DNA of 64,000 nucleotides from Aminipila luticellarii (GTDB taxonomy: Bacteria; Bacillota; Clostridia; Peptostreptococcales; Anaerovoracaceae): positions 1,736,001-1,800,000 of the forward strand of contig NZ_CP035281.1 in assembly GCF_004103735.1 (NCBI RefSeq), given 5' to 3'. Position 1 is the first letter of the stretch. Each line of letters begins with the position of its first letter. Under the pieces are notes generated by a model that was not told where the DNA came from, did no database searches, and saw only the letters and a list, made by a program, of their open reading frames with translations. Made by a program: the position numbers and the translations under genes. Shown piece after piece: positions 42,623 through 53,619 of this stretch.

Positions 42623-44701
42623 TTATTTTTCCTCTGCCATCGCAAAATCGATCTCTCTGTCCTCTACATTCGCTCTTAATACCTGTATCTTTACCTTATC
42701 TCCCAACGTAAAAATTTTATTGGTCCGTTGGCCTATAAATCGATATTTAGCCTGCTCATAATCATAGTAGTCATCCTTCAAGCTTTCTATCCTGACCAGA
42801 CCTTCTATGGTATTGGGCAGCTCCACATAAAAACCATATGTGGTAATTCCGCTGATCACACCTTCAAAGCACTCCCCGATATGGTATGACATATACTCCG
42901 TCTTTTTAAGCTTTTCCACTTCCCGTTCCAATTCTTGAGCATGCCGTTCTGCCTTTGAGGAAAGATCTGAGGCCATATCTGCTTTTTTCCGAAGCTGCTT
43001 GTTTCTTTTCTCACTTACACCGCCATCAATGATTTCTTTTATGATCCGGTGTATGATTAAATCCGGATAACGCCTGATAGGAGAAGTAAAATGACAATAA
43101 TATTTAACGCCCAGTCCAAAATGGCCGTCACAGGAGACATCATAGAATGCCTTTTTCATAGACCGGAGCATAACCGTATTCACTACATTTTCATAAGACT
43201 GTCCCTTTACTTCTTTCAGTATGTCACTGAGAATTTTCGGATGAATATTTTCAGTATTGCCCTTTATGGCGATACCAAAACCTCTGACAAAATTTTTAAA
43301 TTCATCCATTCGGTCCGGTGCAGGCTTTTCATGCACACGATAAACAAACGGAACCTCCATCCAATAGAAATGCTCAGCGATCGTCTCGTTGGCAATCAAC
43401 ATAAATTCTTCAATAATCTGATTTGCGATACGCCTTTCCGCCGTTTCCACCGTAACCGGAATGCCGGCATCATCCAGTGTGATATAGGCTTCGTCAAAAT
43501 CAAAATCCAGACTTCCTCTCAGATCTCTCCTCTTATGAAGAATATCTGCCAGTTCTTTCATGGACAAAATGTCTTTATAGATATCGTCGTATTTGGAAAT
43601 CAGATCTACCGCATTTTTTTCAAGCATATCCGAAACATCATCATAAACCATGCGGTGAGCCGAATGGATAATACTCTTAAAAATATCGTGGCGTACCACT
43701 TCTCCCGTAGAGTCTATTTCCATGGAAATAGAAAGAGTCAATCGGTCCACACCTTCATTCAGACTGCATATGCCATTGGAAAGAGCTTTTGGCAGCATAG
43801 GAATGACCTGATCTACCAGATAAACACTGGTCCCCCGCTTCAGAGCCTCCTTATCCATAGGTCCGTCCTCTGCCACATAGTGGCTTACATCGGCTATGTG
43901 TACTCCTAACAAATAGTTGCCGTTACTTAACTTTTCAATAGAAATGGCATCATCCAAATCTTTGGCGTCTGCCCCGTCTATGGTAATAATTTTCTTTTGT
44001 CTAAGATCTGTTCTTCCCTTGCGTTCTTCTTCCCTTATAGCCTCGAAGCCTTCTTCTCCTTGCTGCTTTACCTTAGAAACAGCCTTTGCCTCGGCATTTA
44101 CTCTGCTTGGAAAGGTCTGGAATAAATTGTACTGTCTGATCAGCGCTTTAATGTCTCCTCCTGTTTCTCCAAACCGACTGATTATTTCAGTAATTTTTCC
44201 CTCTGCATTGTTTCCTTCTTCCGGATATTTCGTAATTTGCACAACTACCTTATCACCGGTCTCCGCATTTTTCCAATCGCTTTTTTTAACAAATACGTCC
44301 TCATTGGTAAAATGCTTATCATCCGGTACTACAAATCCAAACCGTTTATTTTTTTCGAAGGTTCCTACGATTTCTTTTACCCCGTGCGAAATGATTTTAT
44401 CGATAACACCTTCTCTCGATCGGTTGTCCTTTTCTTTTGCAGACAAGACAACAGACACCAGATCACCGTTCATCGCTCCATTTAAATTTTTTCCCGCAAT
44501 AAAAATATCCTGTTTTTCTTTTTCACTTTCAGGACTTTCCTCACTGGGTTCAGGCGTGACAAAGCCAAATCCTTTTTTATTCTTTAATAAGATTCCCTGC
44601 ACCGTTTCTTCTTTTTTATGAGAACTGCTGCGCCTCTTTATAAACGGTACACCGGATTTTTGTTTTTCTTTTTTCTTTTTATCCATTATTATTTTACTCA
44701 T
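42623..44701 (-). CDS. rnr: Ribonuclease R
   Basis: A 3'-5' exonuclease of about 692 residues that degrades structured RNA and takes part in tmRNA-linked decay. It has a lysine-rich N-terminus, two cold-shock-like domains (about residues 40-200), the RNB catalytic centre (TIDGADAKDLDDAISIEKL), the HIADVSHYV stretch and a C-terminal S1 domain (CFEGVISGITTYGFYVELP). The likely start is the ATG at 44699-44701; a TATACT element with an extended TG lies just seven bases upstream, so the mRNA may be nearly leaderless. Longer in-frame starts exist. Confidence 0.9.
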   Translation of the reverse strand: MSKIIMDKKKKEKQKSGVPFIKRRSSSHKKEETVQGILLKNKKGFGFVTPEPSEESPESEKEKQDIFIAGKNLNGAMNGDLVSVVLSAKEKDNRSREGVIDKIISHGVKEIVGTFEKNKRFGFVVPDDKHFTNEDVFVKKSDWKNAETGDKVVVQITKYPEEGNNAEGKITEIISRFGETGGDIKALIRQYNLFQTFPSRVNAEAKAVSKVKQQGEEGFEAIREEERKGRTDLRQKKIITIDGADAKDLDDAISIEKLSNGNYLLGVHIADVSHYVAEDGPMDKEALKRGTSVYLVDQVIPMLPKALSNGICSLNEGVDRLTLSISMEIDSTGEVVRHDIFKSIIHSAHRMVYDDVSDMLEKNAVDLISKYDDIYKDILSMKELADILHKRRDLRGSLDFDFDEAYITLDDAGIPVTVETAERRIANQIIEEFMLIANETIAEHFYWMEVPFVYRVHEKPAPDRMDEFKNFVRGFGIAIKGNTENIHPKILSDILKEVKGQSYENVVNTVMLRSMKKAFYDVSCDGHFGLGVKYYCHFTSPIRRYPDLIIHRIIKEIIDGGVSEKRNKQLRKKADMASDLSSKAERHAQELEREVEKLKKTEYMSYHIGECFEGVISGITTYGFYVELPNTIEGLVRIESLKDDYYDYEQAKYRFIGQRTNKIFTLGDKVKIQVLRANVEDREIDFAMAEEK

Positions 44702-44707
44702 ATGTTC

Positions 44708-44717
44708 AGTATACCAC
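44708..44717 (-). promoter_or_regulatory. Extended -10 element immediately before rnr
   Basis: The minus strand reads TGGTATACT (complement 44708-44716). There is no good -35 hexamer at the expected distance. The predicted transcript start falls at or within a few bases of the rnr ATG. Confidence 0.45.
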
Positions 44718-44800
44718 AATTTCATTTTAAAAAGCATTTTTTATATGTAGGAAATACTGAAAACGGTATAGAGAAAAAATCCTTATTATCTCTTAAATAT

Positions 44801-44825
44801 AAAGGATGGCAAACAGCCACCCTTT
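44801..44825 (-). terminator. Hairpin after the lipoprotein gene
   Basis: AAAGGGTGGC and GCCATCCTTT (minus strand) form a stem with one or two wobble pairs and loop TGTTT. The following T run is weak, so termination is possible but not sure. Confidence 0.5.
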
Positions 44826-44838
44826 ATCCTTTTATTGA

Positions 44839-45120
44839 TTATAGATTATTATTGTTGTTATTATCCACAGCGCCGTCTGTTGTTACCAGATCTTTAGCCG
44901 CATCACCGGCATTATCCGCAGCATCTTTAATATCGTCACCAGCTTCATTTAAATTTTTATTTGCGTCGTCGTTTGTGCCATTTGTTGTGCCATTATCATC
45001 TGTTACGGTATTCGGTGTATTGGGATCTGTCGTTGTTCCGTCATCATTATTGCTGCATGCGGCAAAGACCATTAGAGCGATAACCAATAAAAGTCCCAGA
45101 AAAATTCGTCTTTTCTTCAT
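44839..45120 (-). CDS. Low-complexity putative lipoprotein
   Basis: A 93-residue secreted protein. It has a basic start (MKKRR), a hydrophobic stretch, and a lipobox ending FAAC (about residue 22), so it is likely lipidated and held on the outer side of the membrane. The mature part is rich in Asn, Asp and Thr, with an amphipathic middle (NLNEAGDDIKDAADNAGDAAKDL) and a final run of six Asn. No family is recognised. A good AGAGGAG ribosome site precedes the ATG. It is a single gene between hairpins. Confidence 0.8.
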   Translation of the reverse strand: MKKRRIFLGLLLVIALMVFAACSNNDDGTTTDPNTPNTVTDDNGTTNGTNDDANKNLNEAGDDIKDAADNAGDAAKDLVTTDGAVDNNNNNNL

Positions 45121-45260
45121 TGCTTCAAACTCCTCTCTTTTTTCTCAGTCTTAGTATGGTCAAAATATAGTTTTTTACTCCTGCTAAAATATAAAATTCA
45201 AAACTAAATTCGCTAATTCCTGTTTTTTAATGTAATAATTTTAAAAAAATTTTTTACATT

Positions 45261-45293
45261 AAAAAAAGCAAAGCCCCATAACAAGACTTTGCT
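45261..45293 (-). terminator. ilvE terminator
   Basis: AAGCAAAGTC and GGCTTTGCTT (minus strand) form a stem with a short loop, followed by seven T. It ends the ilvE transcript. Confidence 0.8.
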
Positions 45294-45333
45294 TCCATGC
45301 TGTATATATTTTTATTAAATGCGCCAAGAGGTT

Positions 45334-46401
45334 TTACACTTCAACGGTCCATCCCAGTTTATCTTCCACTTCGCCAATTTGAAGTCCATAAAGTTCATCG
45401 TAAAGTTTCTGGGATAATTCACCAATCTCCCCATTATTTATCGTAACCTTTTCACCCTTCCATGAAAGCTCTCCTACAGGCGATATAACCGCTGCTGTAC
45501 CCGTTGCAAACATTTCAACCAGCTTTCCGGACTTTCCTGCTTCAAAAACTTCATCAATGGTCATTCTTCTTTCAGAAACCTTCATTCCCCACTGCTTTAA
45601 AAGATTTATAACAGAATCTCTTGTAATACCCGGCAGAATAGTTCCGGTAAGCGGTGCAGTGACAACTTCGTCTCCTATCTTAAAGAAAGCGTTAGAGGTC
45701 CCAATCTCTTCTACATATTTTCTTTCCACACCGTCCAGCCACAGAACCTGCTCATACCCGCTTTCATGGGCTTTCTCCTGAGACTTAAGGCTGGCGGCAT
45801 AGTTCCCGCCTATTTTAGCGGCACCAGTCCCCCCCGGTGTAGCTCTTACAAATTCATTCTCTACATAAATCTTTGTCGGCGCCAGACCCCCTTCATAATA
45901 AGGTCCCACCGGACTTAAGATAATCATAAATAAGAAATGGTCTGCCGGTCTCACCCCTAGAAAAGGTTCATCAGCAATGATAAACGGACGCACGTATAGG
46001 GAAGTGCCTTTCTTACTTGGAATCCATTCTCTGTCAACGCCTACAACGGCTTTTATCGCTTCCACAAATAATTCTTCGTCTATGTGGGGAATACACATTC
46101 TTTCATTGGTGTTTGTCGTTCTCCTCGCGTTCATATCCGGTCTGAATAAAAGAACTCTTCCATCCTTTGATTTATATGCTTTCAAGCCTTCGAACATCTC
46201 CTGAGCATAATGAAAAACCGCAGCAGCAGGGTCGAGCTGAAGCGGAGCATAGGGTTGAATTCTTCCGTTATGCCAGCCTTGCTCCGGACTATACTCCATC
46301 ATAAACATATGATCGGTAAAAATCTGTCCAAAACGCAAGGTATCCGGATCTGGTTTCTCTTTCGGATGCGTTGTTTTTATTACTGGAAAATTGTATTTCA
46401 T
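45334..46401 (-). CDS. ilvE: Branched-chain amino-acid aminotransferase
   Basis: A 355-residue PLP enzyme of fold type IV that moves amino groups between glutamate and branched-chain keto acids. The lysine site falls in the ATPGGTGAAKIGGNYAASLKSQEKA region and the PLP-phosphate contacts in LTGTILPGITRDSVINLL. Length and the FGQIFTDHMFMMEYSPEQGW start match the type IIB group. A CodY gene is in the same window, and a CodY-like site lies about 180 bases upstream. AGAGGAAGG ribosome site. Confidence 0.95.
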   Translation of the reverse strand: MKYNFPVIKTTHPKEKPDPDTLRFGQIFTDHMFMMEYSPEQGWHNGRIQPYAPLQLDPAAAVFHYAQEMFEGLKAYKSKDGRVLLFRPDMNARRTTNTNERMCIPHIDEELFVEAIKAVVGVDREWIPSKKGTSLYVRPFIIADEPFLGVRPADHFLFMIILSPVGPYYEGGLAPTKIYVENEFVRATPGGTGAAKIGGNYAASLKSQEKAHESGYEQVLWLDGVERKYVEEIGTSNAFFKIGDEVVTAPLTGTILPGITRDSVINLLKQWGMKVSERRMTIDEVFEAGKSGKLVEMFATGTAAVISPVGELSWKGEKVTINNGEIGELSQKLYDELYGLQIGEVEDKLGWTVEV

Positions 46402-46463
46402 GACTATCCTTCCTCTCTTGTCGCTATATATTTAAATCGTTTAGATTTGCTTTGTTCTTTACT

Positions 46464-46492
46464 ATAATAATACTTATTTGTTGGATAGTCAA
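46464..46492 (-). promoter_or_regulatory. ilvE promoter
   Basis: TTGACT (complement 46487-46492) and TATTAT (complement 46464-46469) at 17 bases on the minus strand, 63 bases before the ilvE ATG. Confidence 0.6.
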
Positions 46493-46580
46493 TAATTTTT
46501 TGTTATTTTTAACAATATATTTTTATATTATTTGTTTTTAATTACAATTATAATTGTTTTATATCATAATAAAAGTGAGT

Positions 46581-46595
46581 ATTTTTCAGATATTT
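46581..46595. promoter_or_regulatory. Weak CodY-like site upstream of ilvE
   Basis: ATTTTTCAGATATTT matches 12 of 15 positions of the CodY consensus. It is about 90 bases upstream of the ilvE -35, so the effect is unsure. Confidence 0.3.
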
Positions 46596-46653
46596 TCAAC
46601 ATTTTTTTGTTATCTACAGCCATTGCGGGCAGAACTCTTCTGTCGTTCCGCAC

Positions 46654-46682
46654 TAAAAATACCGCCTCTTTCGAAGCGGTAT
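46654..46682 (-). terminator. hppA terminator
   Basis: ATACCGC with GCGGTAT (minus strand, paired through a few mismatches around CTTCGAAAGAG) is followed by ATTTTT. It lies just after the hppA stop. Confidence 0.75.
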
Positions 46683-46702
46683 CCTAATCACCCTATAACC
46701 GA

Positions 46703-48715
46703 TTAAATCAATCCACCTATCGCTGCAAATAAAGGGGAAAAGACAATAGCTACAATCGTCATGAATTTAATCAAAATATTAATGGACGGCCCGGCAGTAT
46801 CTTTTAACGGGTCTCCCACCGTATCCCCTACAACTGCCGCCTTATGGATATCCGAACCCTTACCGCCGAAATGACCTTCCTCAATATACTTTTTCGCATT
46901 GTTCAATGCACTTCCGGCGTTGGCCATCATGATAGAAAGCAGGACGCCTGCCGGAAGAACTCCGACAAGCATGCCTCCCAAGGCTTCCGAGCCAAAAATA
47001 ATGCCCACTGCCAGAGGAGCGATGATAGCCAGTAAACCCGGTGCTACCATTTCTTTTAGGGCAGCCTTAGCCGAAATATCCACACAGGTCGCATAATCTG
47101 GACTGGATATTCCCTCCATAATGCCCTTATCTGAACTGAACTGCCTTCGCACTTCTTCAATAATCAGATTGGCCGCCTTTCCTACAGAATTCATCGTCAG
47201 AGAAGTAAATAAGAAAGGAAGCATAGCACCGATAAAGATTCCGATAATGACCATTGGATCAAGCAAGCTGAGTTCTTTAATCCCTGAAACCTTTACATAG
47301 GATATGAACAAGGCAAGGGAAGTAAGTGCCGCAGATGCATTGGCAAATCCTTCTCCCACAGCCGCTGCTTTATTTCCTGCGGCATCTAACCTATCTGTGA
47401 TTTTTCTGACTTCCTCAGGAAGTTCGCTCATTTCTGCAATCCCCCCGGCATTATCCGATACAGGTCCGTACACGGCCATTGCTACAGCCATTGCGGTCGT
47501 GGAAAGCATACCAACGGCAAAGAGCGCAATTCCATACAACCCGGCAAATTGAAATGCCGTATAAATTCCGGCTGCAATAAATAAAATCGGCCATACGGTA
47601 GACATCATACCGACGCCTAACCCTGAAATAATTGTAGTAGCCGCACCGGTTTTAGATTGTTCTGCAATGTTTTTCACATACCTGTAATCACCAGAGGTAT
47701 ATACTTCCGTAATCTTCTCTATTATCACCCCGCAAATCAGTCCTGCAACAATTGCAACCGCATACCTGCAGCTGCCCAACATGAGTCTTGAGACGAGAAA
47801 GGAAGCAATAAAAACTACCAGACTTGAAAGGTATATTCCCATATTGAGAGCCTGTGAAGGATTTCCTCTTTCCTTGCTTCTCACGCCCATAATACCAATG
47901 AGGGAAGCAAAGATGCCTACAGCACCCATAACAAGCGGAAATAAAGCGGCTGCCGTTTCATTAAAGGCTCCATGAGAATTGGCCGCTGCCACTGCCGCCA
48001 GAATAATGGCTGCAATAATCGAGCTGACATAGGACTCGAAAAGATCCGAACCCATACCAATGACATCCCCCACATTATCTCCTACATTATCGGCTATAAC
48101 CGCCGGATTTCTATAATCATTCTCCGGAATACCGACCTCTACTTTGCCCACCAGATCTGCACCCACGTCTGCAGCCTTCGTATAAATACCTCCGCCTACG
48201 CGTCCGAACAGCGCTATGGTAGATGCACCTAAGCCGAACCCCGTAATGCACTGCACTACTGTTGCCATCTCTAATGTAACAAAGATGGCACTTAATCCAA
48301 GAAGTCCCAATCCGGTTACACAAAGTCCCATCACAGAACCGGATCTGAAAGCAACCTTAAGCGCTTTGCTCATTCCCGATTCCAGTGCTGCGTTGGCTGT
48401 TCTCACATTACCCTTTGTGACAATGTTCATGCCGCAGTATCCGGCAAGCAGGGAAAGCAGAGCTCCAATTACATAAAGGATGCCGGAAATCCAGTTGATC
48501 AGAATTCCGATCAGCAAGGCGAGCACTACAAGTACGATAGTCATCGTCTTGTATTCCCGCTTCAGAAAGGTCATTGCTCCTTCTCTGATGTAGCCGGACA
48601 CCTTCTTCATTCGTTCATTGCCTTCATGAACTCTGTTGATCCATGCTGTAAGGGCATAAGCAAATACCAGAGCAATAATTGCCGCAGCAATGGCCGTCAG
48701 AGCAAAAATACTCAT
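46703..48715 (-). CDS. hppA: Membrane-bound proton/sodium-pumping pyrophosphatase
   Basis: A 670-residue membrane protein with about 15 or 16 helices that uses pyrophosphate to pump protons or sodium outward. The substrate-binding motif is [47 protein letters not shown] second acidic cluster is near the C-terminus ([18 protein letters not shown]). The potassium-dependence site reads [11 protein letters not shown] in place of the usual GNTTAAIGKGF, with Ala where potassium-dependent enzymes have it. The ion is not settled. The start at 48715 has an AGGAGGG site 11 bases away. Confidence 0.93.
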   Translation of the reverse strand: MSIFALTAIAAAIIALVFAYALTAWINRVHEGNERMKKVSGYIREGAMTFLKREYKTMTIVLVVLALLIGILINWISGILYVIGALLSLLAGYCGMNIVTKGNVRTANAALESGMSKALKVAFRSGSVMGLCVTGLGLLGLSAIFVTLEMATVVQCITGFGLGASTIALFGRVGGGIYTKAADVGADLVGKVEVGIPENDYRNPAVIADNVGDNVGDVIGMGSDLFESYVSSIIAAIILAAVAAANSHGAFNETAAALFPLVMGAVGIFASLIGIMGVRSKERGNPSQALNMGIYLSSLVVFIASFLVSRLMLGSCRYAVAIVAGLICGVIIEKITEVYTSGDYRYVKNIAEQSKTGAATTIISGLGVGMMSTVWPILFIAAGIYTAFQFAGLYGIALFAVGMLSTTAMAVAMAVYGPVSDNAGGIAEMSELPEEVRKITDRLDAAGNKAAAVGEGFANASAALTSLALFISYVKVSGIKELSLLDPMVIIGIFIGAMLPFLFTSLTMNSVGKAANLIIEEVRRQFSSDKGIMEGISSPDYATCVDISAKAALKEMVAPGLLAIIAPLAVGIIFGSEALGGMLVGVLPAGVLLSIMMANAGSALNNAKKYIEEGHFGGKGSDIHKAAVVGDTVGDPLKDTAGPSINILIKFMTIVAIVFSPLFAAIGGLI

Positions 48716-48820
48716 AATACGTTCTCCCTCCTTAACAACATTTAAGAGGCGTCCCAGACACCTCTTAAAGCAAAATAATATATTCAATTTTCAGTCTATA
48801 ATAAGGATCTTAACGATCAA

Positions 48821-49051
48821 TTATTCAATAGTAACTAATGCTAACGAAACAACAATAAAACAAACGGCTGCCACTGTAGTAATTTTGTTCAAAATAGCTT
48901 CGTATCCCTTACTCTTCTTCTTGCCGAACAGCTGCTCCGCACCGCCTCCGATTGAACCGGACAGTCCTGCACTGTTTCCGGATTGCAACAAAATACTTGC
49001 AATCAAAACAATACTGGCAACTGCAAGCACGATCATAAGAAATGTTTTCAT
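48821..49051 (-). CDS. secG: Preprotein translocase subunit SecG
   Basis: A 76-residue membrane protein with two helices (residues about 4-20 and 55-73) joined by a Gly/Ser-rich loop (NSAGLSGSIGGGAEQLFGKKK). This is the expected SecG topology; it assists SecYE translocation. An AGGAGG ribosome site precedes the ATG. It lies between hppA and eno and is short but in-frame and typical. Confidence 0.9.
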   Translation of the reverse strand: MKTFLMIVLAVASIVLIASILLQSGNSAGLSGSIGGGAEQLFGKKKSKGYEAILNKITTVAAVCFIVVSLALVTIE

Positions 49052-49102
49052 CTCTGCACCTCCTATACATGATTAACTTCTAAAGTCTACCACAAGTCCC
49101 CT

Positions 49103-49142
49103 AAAAAATCAAGGCTTTTTCCAGTCAAGCTGAAAAAAGCCT
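49103..49142 (-). terminator. Terminator of the glycolytic operon
   Basis: AGGCTTTTTTCAG with CTGGAAAAAGCCT (minus strand, one wobble pair), loop CTTGA, followed by TGATTTTTT. It lies just after the eno stop. Confidence 0.85.
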
Positions 49143-49160
49143 GTTTAATAATTTGCTCGA

Positions 49161-50453
<1,293 letters not shown>

Positions 50454-50472
50454 CTAGTTACCTCCCATATAT

Positions 50473-51222
50473 CTAAAAATTTACAATTTGAATAAACTCT
50501 TCCGGCACCAGACTGGCACCGCCTACCAAAGCTCCGTCGATTTCTTCCATATTCATGATTTCTGTAGCATTGGAAGGTTTTACACTTCCCCCATATTGAA
50601 TAATGGTCTTATCTGCCACAATCTCACCATATAGTCCGTCTATGACGTCTCGGATAAACCCGCACATTTCATTGGCCTGTTCTGGTGAGGCAGTCCTTCC
50701 GGTTCCTATGGCCCAGATAGGCTCATAAGCGATTACTAGAACCTCTGCCTGAGCTGCTGTGATTTCTTCCAACCCTTTGACCAGCTGTGATTTCACCACA
50801 TCAAAGGCTCGGTCTGCATCTCTCTCCTCCAGACTCTCTCCCACACAGAGAATCGGCGTAATACCTGCCAAAAAAGCCTTGTGCAGTTTCTTATTTACGG
50901 TTTCATCCGTTTCGGCGAAAAGCTGTCTTCTTTCAGAGTGACCGATAATGCAATAGTCCACGCCAATTTCTTGAAGCATAGCCGCCGATATTTCTCCTGT
51001 AAAAGCTCCTTCCTCTGCAAAATGCATATTCTGAGCTCCCACTTTAATATCCGTTCCTTTAAAAGCTTCCTTTAAAGCTCCTAATTGAGTAAAAGGCGCA
51101 CATATGGCAACCTGAATATCTGAGCTTTCATATATTTTTTTAAAAGACGCCGCAAAAGCTTTTGCTTCCTCAGTCGTTTTAAACATTTTCCAATTTCCTG
51201 CTATCAGGGGTTTTCTAATCAT
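50473..51222 (-). CDS. tpiA: Triose-phosphate isomerase
   Basis: A 249-residue TIM-barrel enzyme that interconverts the two triose phosphates. Motifs: GNWKMFKT (catalytic Lys), IIGHSERR (catalytic His) and VLVIAYEPIWAIGTGRTAS (catalytic Glu and loop 6). The start at 51222 is used because GGAGG lies just before it; longer in-frame starts are unlikely. Operon with pgk upstream. Confidence 0.97.
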   Translation of the reverse strand: MIRKPLIAGNWKMFKTTEEAKAFAASFKKIYESSDIQVAICAPFTQLGALKEAFKGTDIKVGAQNMHFAEEGAFTGEISAAMLQEIGVDYCIIGHSERRQLFAETDETVNKKLHKAFLAGITPILCVGESLEERDADRAFDVVKSQLVKGLEEITAAQAEVLVIAYEPIWAIGTGRTASPEQANEMCGFIRDVIDGLYGEIVADKTIIQYGGSVKPSNATEIMNMEEIDGALVGGASLVPEEFIQIVNF

Positions 51223-51279
51223 GAGCTCCTCCTTTTTTCGCTTCCGCATGATCAATAAAAATCTCAATGGATCTGATTT

Positions 51280-52464
51280 CTATTTCTCCTGCAAACAGGC
51301 AATACCCGGAAGGATTTTTCCCTCCAGAAATTCGAGAGAAGCCCCGCCGCCTGTTGAAATATGAGTCATTTTATCCGCCAGACCAAACTGCTCTACCGCT
51401 GCCGCAGAATCCCCGCCGCCTATAACGGTGATGCCGCCGCATTCCGAAAGAGCTCTGGCCACCGCAATGGTGCCCTCCGCGAAATTAGGCATTTCAAATA
51501 CACCTACCGGTCCATTCCATACAACCGTCTTCGCACTTCTGACTTCCTCCGCAAAAAGCTTTTGGGTTTTAGGACCGATATCCAGTCCCATCATCCCCGC
51601 CGGAATTTGATCCATGTCGCAATAAGCGGCCACAGAGTCGTTTGCAAATTCTTTTGCTACTTTTATATCAACTGGCAAAAGCAGCTTAACACCCATGGAG
51701 TCTGCCTTTTTAAGAAGCTCTGCCGCCAGTCCCACATTCTCGGCATCCAGAATGGAGGTTCCGATTTCGTAGCCTTTGGCCTTAAAGAAGGTATAGGCCA
51801 TACCTCCTCCGATAATGAGGGTATCCACCTTCTTCAAAAGATTCTCTATGACCAGAATCTTATCTCCTACCTTGGCACCGCCCATAATAGCCACGAACGG
51901 TCTTTCCGGATTCTCCACAGCATTGCCCAGGAACTGAACTTCTTTTTCAATTAAAAAGCCTGAAACAGCCGGAAGATAATCCGCTATGCCTGCCGTGGAG
52001 GAATGAGCCCTGTGTGCCGTTCCAAAGGCATCGTTTACAAAAATGTCTGCCAGTCCTGCCAGCTCCTTTGAAAATTCCGTACCATTTTTGGTTTCTTCTT
52101 TTCTAAAGCGAACATTTTCAAGAAGCATCACTTCACCGGCTTTCAGGCTGCCCGCTTTTTCTTTCACCTCTTCATTTACCACCTCAGGCGTACTGATAAA
52201 GCAAATGTCCTTGTTCAAGAGCTGGCCAAGCCTTTCCGCAACAGGATTCAGCGTATATTTCATGTCTGCTGTTCCCTCAGGCCGCCCCAAATGAGACATC
52301 AGGATTACCTTCGCCCCCTTTTCAATCAAATATTTAATTGTAGGCATGGCAGAAGTAATTCGAATATCATCTGTAATGGCGCCATCCTGCATGGGCACAT
52401 TAAAATCACATCTGACAATCACCGTTCTTCCCGAAACTTCAATATCCCTTACGGTTTTTTTCAT
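51280..52464 (-). CDS. pgk: Phosphoglycerate kinase
   Basis: A 394-residue two-domain kinase that makes ATP from 1,3-bisphosphoglycerate. The N-terminal signature is [11 protein letters not shown] and the family [12 protein letters not shown], with the substrate-binding HLGRPEG region. The nucleotide side has [16 protein letters not shown] and [13 protein letters not shown]. The start at 52464 is chosen for a GGGGAG site eight bases away. Confidence 0.97.
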   Translation of the reverse strand: MKKTVRDIEVSGRTVIVRCDFNVPMQDGAITDDIRITSAMPTIKYLIEKGAKVILMSHLGRPEGTADMKYTLNPVAERLGQLLNKDICFISTPEVVNEEVKEKAGSLKAGEVMLLENVRFRKEETKNGTEFSKELAGLADIFVNDAFGTAHRAHSSTAGIADYLPAVSGFLIEKEVQFLGNAVENPERPFVAIMGGAKVGDKILVIENLLKKVDTLIIGGGMAYTFFKAKGYEIGTSILDAENVGLAAELLKKADSMGVKLLLPVDIKVAKEFANDSVAAYCDMDQIPAGMMGLDIGPKTQKLFAEEVRSAKTVVWNGPVGVFEMPNFAEGTIAVARALSECGGITVIGGGDSAAAVEQFGLADKMTHISTGGGASLEFLEGKILPGIACLQEK

Positions 52465-52494
52465 ATTCTGATCTCCCCAAATCATAGTTTTTTA

Positions 52495-53511
52495 TTATGC
52501 TCTGTCTACCTTATACATATGCTGAATCAGCATAAGAATCTTACTGGAATAACCGTACTCATTATCATAAAAGGCGATAAGCTTTACAAATTTTTCATTC
52601 AGCATGATGCCTTCTCTGGCATCAAAGATGGAAGTATGCGGATCCCCGATAAAATCACTGGACACGACCTCATCATCCACATATTCGATGACATCCTTCA
52701 TAGCTCCTTCGGAAGCCTCTTTTACCTTACGGCAGATATCTTCGTAGGAAGCAGGGTTTTTCAGCTGTACATTCAAATCGATTACAGAAACATCCGCCAC
52801 CGGAACTCTGTATGAAATACCGGTCATCTTTCCCTGCACGGAAGGAATGACAAGGCCAACAGCTTTAGCAGCTCCCGTCGAGGAAGGAATAATATTGCCG
52901 AAAGAAGATCGTCCGGTTCTCCAGTCTTTCATGGAACGGGCGTCAACCACCTTTTGCTTGGCCGTAGCCGCATGAATGGTAGACATCAGTCCCTGTTCAA
53001 TTCCCCAGTTATCCTCCAGTACCTTTACCAGCGGAGCCAGACAGTTTGTTGTACAGGATGCATTGGAAACCACATGAATATCTTTGTTGTAAGCTTCATG
53101 GTTCACCCCCATTACATAAGTAGGCGTGACCTTATCTTTTGCCGGTGCCGATATGATGACTTTTTTCGCACCCGCTTTGATATGCTTCATGGATGCTTCT
53201 GTCGTAACATACGCACCCGTAGCTTCTACTATGTATTCTGCTCCGCATTCCGCCCAAGGAATGTTCTCGGCATCACTTTCGCTGTATACAGGAACTTTTT
53301 TACCGTCGATAATCAGTCCCTTATCGTATACATCCAGGCTCTTTGGAAATCTTCCAAAAATAGTATCGTACCTAAGCATATATACCATATACTCTAAATC
53401 TGCATTACGTACATTGATTCCGCATATTTCGATGTCCTCAAAGTCCATCGCTGCACGTATTACAACTCGTCCGATACGACCGAACCCACTAATGCCAACT
53501 TTAATCGCCAT
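52495..53511 (-). CDS. gap: Glyceraldehyde-3-phosphate dehydrogenase, copy 1 (variant cofactor loop)
   Basis: A 338-residue enzyme that oxidises glyceraldehyde 3-phosphate. The start is KVGISGFGRIGR and the active site [12 protein letters not shown] with the downstream histidine in STIHAATAK. The cofactor loop reads CGINVRNADLEYM where common NAD enzymes have an Asp (as the second GAPDH here, [10 protein letters not shown]). The sequence thus belongs to a different subgroup from that copy. The start is chosen for the AGGAGG site before 53511. Head of the pgk-tpiA-eno run. Confidence 0.95.
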   Translation of the reverse strand: MAIKVGISGFGRIGRVVIRAAMDFEDIEICGINVRNADLEYMVYMLRYDTIFGRFPKSLDVYDKGLIIDGKKVPVYSESDAENIPWAECGAEYIVEATGAYVTTEASMKHIKAGAKKVIISAPAKDKVTPTYVMGVNHEAYNKDIHVVSNASCTTNCLAPLVKVLEDNWGIEQGLMSTIHAATAKQKVVDARSMKDWRTGRSSFGNIIPSSTGAAKAVGLVIPSVQGKMTGISYRVPVADVSVIDLNVQLKNPASYEDICRKVKEASEGAMKDVIEYVDDEVVSSDFIGDPHTSIFDAREGIMLNEKFVKLIAFYDNEYGYSSKILMLIQHMYKVDRA

Positions 53512-53589
53512 TTTCTCTCCTCCTAGCATTCTCTGCTCTTAACATTTTTTTAAACTTTCAACCTTTGCTTAACCTTGCAATTCGATTCT

Positions 53590-53619
53590 TTTATATTATT
53601 AACTGTTATTAATAATCAA
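53590..53619 (-). promoter_or_regulatory. Possible gap operon promoter
   Basis: TTGATT (complement 53614-53619) and TATAAA (complement 53590-53595) at 18 bases on the minus strand, the first overlapping the rpoN stop. The match is moderate. Confidence 0.4.
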
